Assembly (NCBI GenBank): GCA_945787305.1
Contig: CALZIH010000081.1
Span: 1-29,981 of the forward strand
Source of the DNA: an uncultured Desulfobulbaceae bacterium
Lineage (GTDB): Bacteria > Desulfobacterota > Desulfobulbia > Desulfobulbales > Desulfobulbaceae
Direction of reading: 5' to 3'
Length of the DNA: 29,981 bases
The notes beneath the pieces are model-generated. The model made no database searches and was not told the DNA's origin. It was given only the letters and a program-made list of their open reading frames with translations. Below, piece after piece: positions 7,753 through 15,813 of the stretch (its first letter is position 1; each line of letters opens with the position of its first letter). The position numbers were made by a program, and so were the translations under genes.

Positions 7753-9308
7753 CAACCCAGACAGCCCAACAACCCGGCAAGGTGTACCTGGTCGGTGCCG
7801 GCCCAGGTGACCCCGGCCTGATTACCCTGCGGGGAAAATATCTCCTGGAACGAGCGGAAGTGGTCGTTTACGACTATCTGGCTAATCCAAAATTGCTCTC
7901 CCATGTACCGAACACCGCCGAACGGGTGTATGCCGGTAAAAAAGGCGGCGGGCTGCATGCCTTTACCCAGGAAGGAATCAATAAGTTACTGGTAGATTAT
8001 GCCCTGACCGGAAAACGGGTGGTCCGACTGAAAGGTGGAGACCCGTTTATCTTTGGTCGCGGCGCCGAAGAAATCCAGGAACTGGTTGTTGCCGGCATTG
8101 ACTTTGAGGTCGTACCGGGGGTAACCTCCGCTACAGCCGCAGCAACCTATGCAGGCATCCCTATTACCCACCGTGAGCATACGGCATCGGTTGCTTTTAT
8201 CACCGGCCATGAGGCCACCGGCAAAAAGGAATCCAATGTTGCCTGGGATAAACTGGCCACGGGCGCGGGTACCCTGGTTATCTACATGGGCATCAAAAAC
8301 CTGCCCATCATCACGAAAAAACTGATGGACAACGGTCGCGCCCCGGATACCCCTGTTGCCGTAGTCCGCTGGGCATCGACACCGGAACAGCATTCGGTTG
8401 AGGGCACACTTGCAACCATTACCGAGGTGGTTAAAAAGGCGGATATCAAACCTCCGGCCCTGGTCATCGTCGGTGACGTCGTCAAACTGCGCAACACCAT
8501 TGACTGGTTTGAACGGCGCCCGCTGTTCGGCAAACGCATGGTCATCACCCGTACCCGTGAACAGGCCAGCGAACTGGTGGCCCGGCTGGCGGAAAACGGC
8601 GCTGACTGTCTGGAATATCCAACCCTGCACATGGAACCTGTCGAAGATTACACAATTCTTGACCAGGCACTCCAGGAAATCGGCAGCTATCAATGGCTAC
8701 TGTTTACCAGCCTCAATGCCATAACCTGGTTTTTCAAACACCTGTGGGAAAAAGGTATGGATGCCAGGAATCTGAATGGCCCTAAAATAGCTGTTGTCGG
8801 CAGGGCAACGGCCGATAAATTGCTCACCTACGGCTTGAAAGCGGATCTGATTCCGGAACACTTTACCGGTGAAGGGTTGGCTGAAGCCTTAATCGAGACC
8901 GGCATACAAGGCGGAAAAATCCTCATTCCCAGAGCGGTTAAGGCCAGGGAGATTCTGCCGGAAATGCTTAAACAGGCCGAAGCTTCAGTCACGGTTGCGC
9001 CGGTGTATGAGAATGTGCCGCCACAAGGCAGAAAAGATGAGCTGCGCGAGCGACTGGAAAACGGGACCATCGATCTGGTGACCTTTACCAGTTCCTCCAC
9101 GGTCGACAACTTCCTCACCATGGTTGATGCTGCCTCGGAAGAAGAACTGCACCGACTCATGGATCCGGTCACCATCGCCGTCATAGGCCCGATCACCGCC
9201 GACACGGTACAAAAACACGGCCTGAAAGTCGATATCCAGCCGGAACAGTACACCATTACCGATATGGTGAATGCCATTGTTGCCTATTATCAGCAGGCCG
9301 ATACCTGA
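7749..9308 (+). CDS. Fused uroporphyrinogen-III C-methyltransferase / uroporphyrinogen-III synthase (CobA-HemD)
   Basis: This 519-residue protein joins two enzymes. Residues about 12-250 are a SAM-dependent methyltransferase (CobA/SUMT): VGAGPGDPGLITLRG at the start, the RLKGGDPFIFGRG loop, VTSATAAATYAGIPITHR, and VIYMGIKNL. Residues about 258-515 are HemD, which closes hydroxymethylbilane into uroporphyrinogen III; it is marked by RPLFGKRMVITRTREQ, LFTSLNAITWF and TFTSSSTVDNF. The fusion channels hemC product to precorrin-2, the branch point for sirohaem, cobalamin and the alternative sirohaem-dependent haem route used by many sulfate reducers. The arrangement hemC then cobA-hemD is common in Desulfobacterota and Firmicutes. 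No sirohaem oxidase/chelatase gene follows; the next gene overlaps it instead. Confidence 0.95.
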   Translation: MTTQTAQQPGKVYLVGAGPGDPGLITLRGKYLLERAEVVVYDYLANPKLLSHVPNTAERVYAGKKGGGLHAFTQEGINKLLVDYALTGKRVVRLKGGDPFIFGRGAEEIQELVVAGIDFEVVPGVTSATAAATYAGIPITHREHTASVAFITGHEATGKKESNVAWDKLATGAGTLVIYMGIKNLPIITKKLMDNGRAPDTPVAVVRWASTPEQHSVEGTLATITEVVKKADIKPPALVIVGDVVKLRNTIDWFERRPLFGKRMVITRTREQASELVARLAENGADCLEYPTLHMEPVEDYTILDQALQEIGSYQWLLFTSLNAITWFFKHLWEKGMDARNLNGPKIAVVGRATADKLLTYGLKADLIPEHFTGEGLAEALIETGIQGGKILIPRAVKAREILPEMLKQAEASVTVAPVYENVPPQGRKDELRERLENGTIDLVTFTSSSTVDNFLTMVDAASEEELHRLMDPVTIAVIGPITADTVQKHGLKVDIQPEQYTITDMVNAIVAYYQQADT

Positions 9309-9708
9309 TCACCGGAGACCGTATTCCTGTTATCGACTCGACCTGCCGGGCGGTGTAAAAGACCGCCCGCGTACCACTGCCGAAGACGCTCTGGAATCTC
9401 TCCAGGAAAGACAACTGCTCTGTAAGCTCTGCAGTGCCCCTGTTACCCGGCAAAAAGAGGCCGTCTCCAAAAACGGCCTCCATGAGCATGTCTTTTTTAA
9501 CCCCAGTGGCATCACTTTTGAAATACGTTGTTTTCTCCGGGCACCCGGCTGTAGCGTTGAAGGGGAGCCAACGACCGCATTCTCCTGGTTTAGCGGTTAC
9601 AGTTGGCAATATGGGCTCTGTTCAACCTGCCTGACCCACTTGGGCTGGAGATTTACAGCAGCAAATGATTCGTTTTTCGCTCTGATTTCTAATCGGCTTA
9701 TGGAGTAA
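9271..9708 (+). CDS. CULT-domain (cereblon-like) protein
   Basis: This 145-residue protein has one CULT domain, the fold of the thalidomide-binding region of eukaryotic cereblon. Zinc ligands are two CxxC pairs (C51/C54 and C117/C120). Between them are FFNPSGITFEIRCF (75-88) and a Pro followed by the aromatic-cage region SWFSGYSW (105-112), then HLGWRF (123-128). The cage residues W106, W112, W126 and F128 all appear present, so a ligand pocket should form. Bacterial single-domain homologues have been studied structurally, but their natural role is unknown. The only available ATG lies within the last 38 bases of cobA-hemD, implying coupling; residues 1-45 show no domain. The gene converges on an FtsX-like permease gene. 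Confidence 0.8.
   Translation: MPLLPIISRPIPDHRRPYSCYRLDLPGGVKDRPRTTAEDALESLQERQLLCKLCSAPVTRQKEAVSKNGLHEHVFFNPSGITFEIRCFLRAPGCSVEGEPTTAFSWFSGYSWQYGLCSTCLTHLGWRFTAANDSFFALISNRLME
9452..9480 (-). terminator. Minus-strand terminator inside the CULT gene
   Basis: Read on the minus strand, GAGGCCGT pairs with ACGGCCTC (8 bp, 8-nt loop) and is followed directly by TTTTT. It lies about 350 bases past the stop of the convergent permease gene, within the coding sequence of the CULT gene, and would stop permease read-through on the opposite strand. Confidence 0.55.
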
Positions 9709-9831
9709 AGCGGGGAAGATCGTAGGTTTTCAGACTGAAGCCTGTTAGCATCTCAGGGAATGAACGGGTGCTGGTTATGAAGGGCACCTGGAAACCTACA
9801 GTCTTAAGTCTTCAGCCTATACAAATACAAC

Positions 9832-10482
9832 CTATTGCTCCACCCGCATGGCCTCAACCGGTTCCATTCGGGCTGCAGTAATTGCCGGGTACATTACCCC
9901 AACAAGGCTGAGAAAACAGCCCATCCCGATGGCTTTGAGAAGGGTCTGGGAAAGATCGGCTAAGGGAAATGCTGCAAAAACCGGTGTTCCCAGGGTAAAC
10001 AAACCGGCCAAGACCGCAACCCCTCCCCCCAGCAACGCACCGGCAAGAGAGCCGGCCATCCCTTGCAGGCCCGCCTCTATCAAAAAAAGACGCATAACGA
10101 CACTATCCAGTGCGCCCAGGCATTTCATGGTGCCGATCTCCCGGAACCGCTCCGTCACAGCCATCAATTGAGCATTAACAATACCGACAACGCAGACCAG
10201 TAGAGAGAGGATTACAATCCATCGCTGCTTGGCACTTTCGCCAATGGAAGAGGCATTGTCGTCGACGTCGTACCCGGCATGGATAAGGACCTGCAGCCTT
10301 TTTGGATGCTCTGATTGCAACAGCCCGTTTGCCAGATCATTTCCGGCCTGGACATAGGTGAGAAAGGCCACGGCCAGGACAAGGCTCATGGTCGTGATCA
10401 GGGAACGAAAAAACCGGACTTTAATCGACTTAAAGGCAATTTCTACAGATTTTGCCAAGGGAAGGGCTGTCAGTCTTTCCAT
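9832..10482 (-). CDS. FtsX/MacB-type ABC transporter permease, short and orphan
   Basis: This 216-residue inner-membrane protein has four predicted transmembrane segments (about 27-46, 88-108, 135-162, 183-203). The FtsX-family cytoplasmic signature EIGTMKCLGA follows the second segment at 115-124, and the C-terminal MEPVEAMR ending is typical of MacB/LolC-like permeases. The periplasmic domain between TM1 and TM2 is only about 40 residues, far shorter than in MacB, and ends in a Lys/Arg-poor acidic stretch. Such permeases work with an ABC ATPase and often a periplasmic adaptor. Neither is adjacent: the upstream 360 bases are non-coding and the downstream gene is a convergent CULT gene. It may be the survivor of a lost transporter operon or use a distant ATPase. 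Confidence 0.8.
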   Translation of the reverse strand: MERLTALPLAKSVEIAFKSIKVRFFRSLITTMSLVLAVAFLTYVQAGNDLANGLLQSEHPKRLQVLIHAGYDVDDNASSIGESAKQRWIVILSLLVCVVGIVNAQLMAVTERFREIGTMKCLGALDSVVMRLFLIEAGLQGMAGSLAGALLGGGVAVLAGLFTLGTPVFAAFPLADLSQTLLKAIGMGCFLSLVGVMYPAITAARMEPVEAMRVEQ

Positions 10483-10842
10483 GAATGATGTTCCAGGTAT
10501 CGGGTTTTAAGTTCCAGGTTGCGGACAGAAGCCGGTTATAGAACCCATTTCCTCAGAAGGTGCGGCAAGACAACAACAGAAAAGGTTGCAAATAAAGCCT
10601 CTGCTCAGTGACACGGGAACTCCTTCTGCGACGAACACACTTTCACACTCTTTTATATCAGGAATCACTTCCGATTAATTATCAAGATTACCGTGAAAGA
10701 GCTATTATTTTTTTTCAACCGTTCCATACCTCGTTTACCATGCTATGAAAATCATCCTTGCCATGTCACCAGCAACCGCCAGATAACGATGAACAAACCG
10801 ACCTCCCTGGTGGATCCTGTGCTGGTGGTCGGCTCGAAAAAT
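10483..10842. other. Non-coding interval between glycan operon and permease gene
   Basis: No supported gene lies here. A plus-strand frame from 10693 to 10950 starts at GTG without a ribosome-binding site, runs antisense into the deacetylase gene and resembles no family. On the minus strand, ccgacc (10798-10803) and ggtcgg (10827-10832) could form a 6-bp stem with a 23-nt loop followed by TTTGTT, a weak candidate terminator for the glycan operon. The promoter of the permease gene should also lie here, but I see no convincing -35/-10 pair. Confidence 0.5.
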
Positions 10843-11637
10843 TCATCCAATACCAACCGGCTTCAAGCAACCTTGCTCATCTATAAAGTCACGATAGGTA
10901 CAAAAGGTTATCCCGGATTGCCGGCTGAGTATTTGCAGCAATCGTTCTAAAAAATACACCGCATGGTTGTTCATTCGTTGGTGATGAAGCATGATCCCAA
11001 GGCGGCCCATGCGTACTCCCTGTCGGCAATCTCCCAGTAATCGCTCAACGGCCTGCTGCCCATCTTTTTCTTTAGCTGTATGGAGATCAACATTGACCTG
11101 AAAATCAGGCAAGCCCTTCACTTCAGGTTGAACTCCGATTGATCTGGATACAGCGTGATAGCCAATCTCCTGGAGCACATTGAGCGTCATCCGGCTGCAC
11201 CTATTCCACGGAGGAGTAAAAACCGGATAAAAGGCATCCCCAAGAAGAGTGGCAAGTCGATCATAACCGGCCTTCAGCTCTTTTCGGACCTCAGTCTCTG
11301 AGCGCGACTCACCGAACTCATTGTTCTTTCCCACCTTCTCATGGTTTTCATGACAATAACCATGCTGATGCCAGCACCAGAGACCATCACTGGCCCCAAA
11401 ACGACTCATTCCCCGCCAACGCTCCGCTGTCATCCACTGGGGCACCACCGCAAGGCAAAGCGGTAGCCGATATTGACGGAACATTTCCATCATCACAGTA
11501 AAGTTATCGTCAATTTTGCCGATATCATCGGCCCTAAAAAACACCTGCAACGGCTTCTCTGCAACTATTTGTTGCAGTTCGGTATAGAAGGCCTCCATCA
11601 AGGGCTGATGGTACAACGAGGAAACGTTATCTTTCAT
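10843..11637 (-). CDS. NodB-like polysaccharide deacetylase family protein
   Basis: This 264-residue soluble protein has the marks of the NodB/carbohydrate-esterase-4 superfamily. FFRADDIGKIDDNF near the N-terminus has the metal and base Asp pair, WCWHQHGYCHENH carries a His-x-x-x-His-like metal set, and TPPWNRCS matches the third catalytic motif. Family members remove N-acetyl groups from sugars. There is no signal peptide, so it probably acts in the cytoplasm on a lipid-linked or nucleotide-linked glycan. I chose the ATG at 11637, which overlaps the glycosyltransferase stop by 11 bp, over the one at 11694, which lies well inside the upstream gene. It is the last gene of the operon. The substrate is unknown. 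Confidence 0.75.
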   Translation of the reverse strand: MKDNVSSLYHQPLMEAFYTELQQIVAEKPLQVFFRADDIGKIDDNFTVMMEMFRQYRLPLCLAVVPQWMTAERWRGMSRFGASDGLWCWHQHGYCHENHEKVGKNNEFGESRSETEVRKELKAGYDRLATLLGDAFYPVFTPPWNRCSRMTLNVLQEIGYHAVSRSIGVQPEVKGLPDFQVNVDLHTAKEKDGQQAVERLLGDCRQGVRMGRLGIMLHHQRMNNHAVYFLERLLQILSRQSGITFCTYRDFIDEQGCLKPVGIG

Positions 11638-12724
11638 TTTCTCTCTCTGCAAGCTGCTCAGACAAAAGGAGTCGAGCCGTCTCCTCGGCGCCATTTAGCG
11701 AGATTTTCGGTCTAAATGCATCATGCTGCAACATTTTTTCAATCTTTTCTACAAACCGTACCGGAGCTAAATCCCCTTGTTCAAGTAGTTGCAAGGGGAC
11801 ATGAGGAATTATATTCATGGTGGTGTTATACCCCCCCATGGATATTGAAAGGTCTGCAGCACCTAACCAGTCACAGAAATGATCACTGAACCGTGCAACG
11901 GCGGCACCCTGCCCAGCCTGTTCAACAAGGAGATCAAAACGATCAGCGGCCAGATACGGGCCGGTAAAAAGCTGCAGGCGAACCGGTTGCCTCTGTGCAA
12001 GTATCTTGTGAGCAGCAAGGGCGGACTCCAGAAGTTGAAAGCCGACACTGCCGCTACCGGCACTGACGACAATGAGTTGTTCACCTGTCGCCAGCTCCAG
12101 GGATTCGTACAGCCGGCGCCCGGCCTCGGGCCCTGATTGTTCCGCTATATAACCGGTATAGCGAACGGGTATCTTAATATCACGCATCCGGGAAAAGGTC
12201 TGATCAAGTGTAATAATATTCGGGTCACCATGGATGAGCAGTAGGTCAAAAAACGCATTGAGTCGATCCACCGCCCGTTGCTCAAATTTGGCAGGATTTT
12301 CCCGTTCAACCAGAATATCCCGGACGCTGCAGACCACCCGGCATTGACCATACTGCTCCCGGACATGTGTCAATAGGGGGTCGAGTTCAAAACGAAATCC
12401 ACAACGACCAAAAGGAAAAAGCTCTATTAAAAGGAGATCCGGCTGCAACCTGTCCACATGGGCCAAAAGCTGCTCTTTTCTTCGCCGCTTGACCTCTTCA
12501 AGCGAATCGCCCTCTACAACCGGCTGCAGTGCGGAAAAATCAGCATCCATCTGCAGGGCGGGCAACTGGACAACTGCAATATTATTCGGGAAAGCGATCT
12601 CCGCCTGCGGGCCGCCAAGGACAAGGGTTACGTTGCTTTGTTGCAAATGCCTGAGGATTTCGGCCATCCGGGCAAGGTGACCGATACCGAGCACATGCTG
12701 GCAATAGACAAGGATTTTTTTCAT
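11627..12724 (-). CDS. MurG-like (GT28-type) glycosyltransferase
   Basis: This 365-residue GT-B-fold enzyme starts MKKILVYCQHVLGIGHLARM, a glycine-rich loop and 'GIGHLAR' element like the first strand-loop of MurG/UgtP-type transferases. The C-terminal half holds LIVVSAGSGSVGFQLL, a typical GT-B nucleotide-sugar loop, and DLSISMGGYNTTMNII near the donor-binding site. It has no signal peptide or TM segment and should be cytoplasmic or peripheral at the inner membrane. The ATG at 12724 is chosen because it starts 1 base after the phosphatase stop and gives the proper family N-terminus; the longer frame from 12763 does not. The C-terminus overlaps the deacetylase gene. A related protein is encoded at the right edge of the window. 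Confidence 0.82.
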   Translation of the reverse strand: MKKILVYCQHVLGIGHLARMAEILRHLQQSNVTLVLGGPQAEIAFPNNIAVVQLPALQMDADFSALQPVVEGDSLEEVKRRRKEQLLAHVDRLQPDLLLIELFPFGRCGFRFELDPLLTHVREQYGQCRVVCSVRDILVERENPAKFEQRAVDRLNAFFDLLLIHGDPNIITLDQTFSRMRDIKIPVRYTGYIAEQSGPEAGRRLYESLELATGEQLIVVSAGSGSVGFQLLESALAAHKILAQRQPVRLQLFTGPYLAADRFDLLVEQAGQGAAVARFSDHFCDWLGAADLSISMGGYNTTMNIIPHVPLQLLEQGDLAPVRFVEKIEKMLQHDAFRPKISLNGAEETARLLLSEQLAERENER

Positions 12725-12725
12725 C

Positions 12726-13373
12726 TCACGGTGTCCAGAGCTGGAGCGCATTGGGCTCCGCAAGCAGCAGTAAATCGTTGCAAGCGTCCAGCAGGTGCAA
12801 TTGATACCCCCTCCTGATCAGCCGAGGTTCTGTGGGAAGAAATGCGCGATTACTCAACGCATAGAGTAAACATTTAATCACGCCCTCATGGCAGACGACC
12901 AGGATTTTTTCACCGGGCCACCTATTATGTGCCGCCAGGAGTGCTTCTGTTGATCGGTCCAGAACCTCGGTTCTTGACTCGCCACCAGGGGGACGAAACC
13001 CCCAACCAAGCCCCTCCTGCTCCTTGACCGCTTGCGGCTGCCGAGCAAAAAGATCAGGTAAGGACCAGCCGGTCCAGTCGCCCCAATCCTGCTCCCGCAG
13101 CCGTACATCAATATGTATCTGTAGCTGCAAGGAAGCATTGACCAGTTGCCCGGTCGCCTGCACCCGCCCCAGATCACTCATCACAATACGATTCCACGAT
13201 CGGGTTGCAAGCTGTTCTCCCCAGCAACGGGCCATTTCCCGGCCAAGAGCAGAAAGCGGGCTGTCATCCCGGCCCTGGATACGCTTTTCCGCATTCCAAA
13301 TCGTCTGCCCATGGCGGATCAATCCAAACCGGGTTGTCCGATCTGCACCTGTATTGTTGCGATCAGGGTTCAT
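12726..13373 (-). CDS. Histidine phosphatase family protein (phosphoglycerate-mutase-like)
   Basis: This 215-residue protein has the histidine phosphatase signature: IRHGQTIWN with the phosphorylated His21, Arg20 in the pocket, and the distal VVCHEGVIK with His162. The central REQDWGDWTG segment supplies the conserved acidic proton donor region. This places it near cobalamin alpha-ribazole phosphatases and 2,3-BPG-dependent mutase-like phosphatases, but no cobalamin genes are near. It overlaps the GT4 gene upstream by 11 bp and ends one base before the MurG-like gene, so it belongs to the glycan operon. It may remove phosphate from a sugar phosphate or polyprenyl-linked intermediate. That role is inferred from context only. 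Confidence 0.85.
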   Translation of the reverse strand: MNPDRNNTGADRTTRFGLIRHGQTIWNAEKRIQGRDDSPLSALGREMARCWGEQLATRSWNRIVMSDLGRVQATGQLVNASLQLQIHIDVRLREQDWGDWTGWSLPDLFARQPQAVKEQEGLGWGFRPPGGESRTEVLDRSTEALLAAHNRWPGEKILVVCHEGVIKCLLYALSNRAFLPTEPRLIRRGYQLHLLDACNDLLLLAEPNALQLWTP

Positions 13374-14508
13374 GGAGTACAGTTCTTTCGTGCCGTTGCC
13401 TCAGCAGAAGATCTTGAAGCACCTTTTCCACCACTTGATAATTCTTTTGCTGATCATGGCTAACCTGTACATAGCTCATGGCCGACTTCCCCATCTGCAG
13501 ACGCAGCTCTCTATCATGCAGCAACCGCAGAATGGCGGAGTCAAAGGCCGCATCATTATCCAGTTCCGTGAGAAAACCGGTCTTCCCCTGGTCAACGACC
13601 CCGCTTATACCACCGTTGGCATAGGCGACCACGGGCAGACCGCACGCCTGTGCCTCAAGATAAACCATACCCAGCGATTCGTTGATGCCGGGAAAGACAA
13701 ACACGTCACCCGCTGAATAAAATGCCCGCATTGCTTCGGGTTGCAGCTGGCCCACGAAACGAACCATATCTCCAGGCAAATGGTGGGCAAGCTCCTCAAG
13801 CCATGGCCGCTTACAGCCGTCGCCGGCAATCGCCAAGACAAACTGTTCATCCCGTTCATGTAATCGTCGGCAACTTTCAAGCACCCGGGCCAGGCCAAGA
13901 CTTTTGACATCATCCCTGAACATGGCAGCAGTTACAATAACCGGCCGCTCACCCACCTGCCATTGTTGCCGTAAACTCTTCCCGGCCTCTTCATCCCTGG
14001 TGAAGCGCTCAAGAGATAGACCGGGTGGAACAAAAAGGAGCTGTTTCGCTGCAAAAATTCTCGCTAAATCTTTGAGATCCTGTCGCCGGTTGGTTATCGC
14101 ATGATCAGCAGCCGACAGTGCCCATCGATTCAGGTAATATCCGGGAAAGGTTTTGAGTTTTCTTCTGTACTTGGTGGCAAAGCTGGGCTGAAACAGAACA
14201 TAAGGAATCTGCATCTTTCGACACACAGTCGGCCCCAGCAGGTCAGGTGCTTTATAATAGCAGTGGTGGGTAAACCAGCAGTCCACCGGCTCTCGCCTCA
14301 ATGCTGTCAAAATCCTGGGCAGCTCAAAAACAACCTTGGCACACTGCAATGGATGCCAATAAATCCAGCGACTTCGAAGACGACTGATGTCCCTAACCTG
14401 ATGCCCCTGTTCCCCAAACCAGGTAAACAGGCCGCGACCGATAATCTGGTCGCCGGACGGTCGCGGATGATCAAGAGGTTTAAACGGGGCATAAAAGGCA
14501 ATCCGCAT
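13363..14508 (-). CDS. Glycosyltransferase family 4 protein
   Basis: This 381-residue GT-B retaining glycosyltransferase begins with MRIAFYAPFKPLDHP, a GT4 N-terminal strand followed by a 'PSGDQ' loop. RPVIVTAAMFRDDVKSLG marks the start of the C-terminal Rossmann domain, AIAGDGCKRPWLEEL and VRFVGQLQPEAMRAFYS follow, and INESLGMVYLEAQACGLPVVAY carries the Glu-x7-Glu donor-binding motif. It probably adds one sugar from a nucleotide donor to a lipid-linked acceptor on the cytoplasmic face. It lies 13 bp after the other GT4 gene and overlaps the phosphatase gene. Linkage and sugar specificity cannot be read from sequence. Confidence 0.88.
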   Translation of the reverse strand: MRIAFYAPFKPLDHPRPSGDQIIGRGLFTWFGEQGHQVRDISRLRSRWIYWHPLQCAKVVFELPRILTALRREPVDCWFTHHCYYKAPDLLGPTVCRKMQIPYVLFQPSFATKYRRKLKTFPGYYLNRWALSAADHAITNRRQDLKDLARIFAAKQLLFVPPGLSLERFTRDEEAGKSLRQQWQVGERPVIVTAAMFRDDVKSLGLARVLESCRRLHERDEQFVLAIAGDGCKRPWLEELAHHLPGDMVRFVGQLQPEAMRAFYSAGDVFVFPGINESLGMVYLEAQACGLPVVAYANGGISGVVDQGKTGFLTELDNDAAFDSAILRLLHDRELRLQMGKSAMSYVQVSHDQQKNYQVVEKVLQDLLLRQRHERTVLHEP

Positions 14509-14521
14509 ACAAACGACTCAG

Positions 14522-15799
14522 TTACGATACGGGGAAGGTACAGTTTAAGGAAGCAATGCCCGAACAATATATTTCGGCAAGCCGTTTGCTCAGTTGCCGA
14601 TTATCAAAAGAGGTCTGCACCAACTGCCAGCCCTGTTGCATAACGCGATCCCTGAGCACATCATCGGTCAGCATTCTGTTTATGGCCGCAGCCATGGCCC
14701 GAGGATCTTCGGCAGGAACCAGCAACCCGGTTTCGCCATCACGGATAATCTCCGGAAGGGCCGAAACAGCTGTTCCTACTGCCGGCAGTCCCATGGCCAG
14801 GCTTTCCACCAGCACATTCGGGATACCGTCCCGATCTCCGTTCCCTGCCACCCGGCATCCGAGAACAAAAAGGTCGGCCCGCTCAAACTCCCGAACAACC
14901 TCATGGTGAGGACGTGTTCCCAGATAGCGGCAGCACTCTTCCAACCCCAACCGGAATATCCGTGCCACCACCTTTTCTTTATCGTCGCCGTCACCAATCA
15001 GCGTATACTCAAAATCCACGCCTTCTTTACGAAGCTGCGCCAAGGCGTCAAGAATGGTAAATAACCCTTTTTTACCCGTCAGCCTGGCGACAGTGAGTAT
15101 GCGATACCTCGGCACCGGTGCTCTCCGCTTATCTAAAAGTCGAAACTGTTGCAGATCAATACCGTGATAGACACAGTGAATCTCTGTTTTTGTCTTCCCA
15201 GCCAGTTCCTGCAGGTACTGTTTATTATACTTGGTACACGTAACAACTAATGAGGCCAGATCGATCTTTTCCTTGAGTTGGCCCGGGTGTGAAGTGTAAA
15301 TGTCTTTGGCATGGGCGGTGAAGCTGAAATGCAATCCGCTGAGTATACTGGTAAACAGGGCCACGGATGAGGGTGAATGGGCAAAATGGGCATGGAGATG
15401 GACAACCTCCGGATGACGCGGCAACAGATAACCAGCCAGATAGCCGGCCTGGAGCAGATGCTTCAAGGTTCCCAGGCTGCGGGTCCGCTGGAAACGTTCT
15501 TGTGCTTTTTTGAGAGCGGCAAGAAAAACAGACGGCCTGCGTACCGCTAACAGGGCCGTTGGGAAAAACAGGCGCGGAAAATCCAAGAACAGTTCGGTGG
15601 GCAGATAATCTACCTTTGCCCGAATCCTGTCGTTAACGGCATGGGAAAATGATTCCCGGGGATGGCGCATGGAAAAGATGTGTACCGGAATGCCCAGTTG
15701 CTCGAGCTGGTAAATTTCATTAGCGATAAAAGTCTCGGATATCCGGGGATACCCTTTCAGGACCATACCCAGTGTGGGTGCTATTGATTCTCTTTGCAC
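14522..15799 (-). CDS. Glycosyltransferase family 4 protein (WcaL/colanic-acid type)
   Basis: This 425-residue GT4 enzyme has the N-terminal GYPRISETFIANEIYQLE element typical of colanic-acid-type transferases (WcaL/AmsK-like), then HLHAHFAHSPSSVAL and FTAHAKDIYT in the acceptor domain. The donor domain has RILTVARLTGKKGL, LIGDGDDKEKV, and DGIPNVLVESLAMGLPAVGT with the Glu-x7-type motif. The frame opens with GTG at 15799; an ATG at 15766 (MVLKGYP) would give a start closer to the conserved block and is a good alternative. It follows the deacetylase lipoprotein gene by 14 bp within the operon. The family assembles extracellular or lipid-linked oligosaccharides, but the product here is unknown. 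Confidence 0.88.
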   Translation of the reverse strand: MQRESIAPTLGMVLKGYPRISETFIANEIYQLEQLGIPVHIFSMRHPRESFSHAVNDRIRAKVDYLPTELFLDFPRLFFPTALLAVRRPSVFLAALKKAQERFQRTRSLGTLKHLLQAGYLAGYLLPRHPEVVHLHAHFAHSPSSVALFTSILSGLHFSFTAHAKDIYTSHPGQLKEKIDLASLVVTCTKYNKQYLQELAGKTKTEIHCVYHGIDLQQFRLLDKRRAPVPRYRILTVARLTGKKGLFTILDALAQLRKEGVDFEYTLIGDGDDKEKVVARIFRLGLEECCRYLGTRPHHEVVREFERADLFVLGCRVAGNGDRDGIPNVLVESLAMGLPAVGTAVSALPEIIRDGETGLLVPAEDPRAMAAAINRMLTDDVLRDRVMQQGWQLVQTSFDNRQLSKRLAEIYCSGIASLNCTFPVS

Positions 15800-15813
15800 A
15801 ACAAAAGTATTGC

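Noticed and set aside
9709..9831. Inverted repeat gtaggttt (about 9724) and aaacctac (about 9793) between the CULT and permease stops
   Set aside because: The arms are short, about 60 bases apart and lack a T-run, so neither a terminator nor an IS end is supported.
10693..10950. 85-codon plus-strand frame starting at GTG in the gap before the deacetylase gene
   Set aside because: There is no ribosome-binding site, the frame runs antisense into the deacetylase coding region, and the composition is not protein-like.
12726..13373. Histidine phosphatase as cobalamin alpha-ribazole phosphatase (cobC)
   Set aside because: The fold fits, but no cobalamin nucleotide-loop genes are near and the gene is embedded among glycosyltransferases, so a specific cobC label is not supported.
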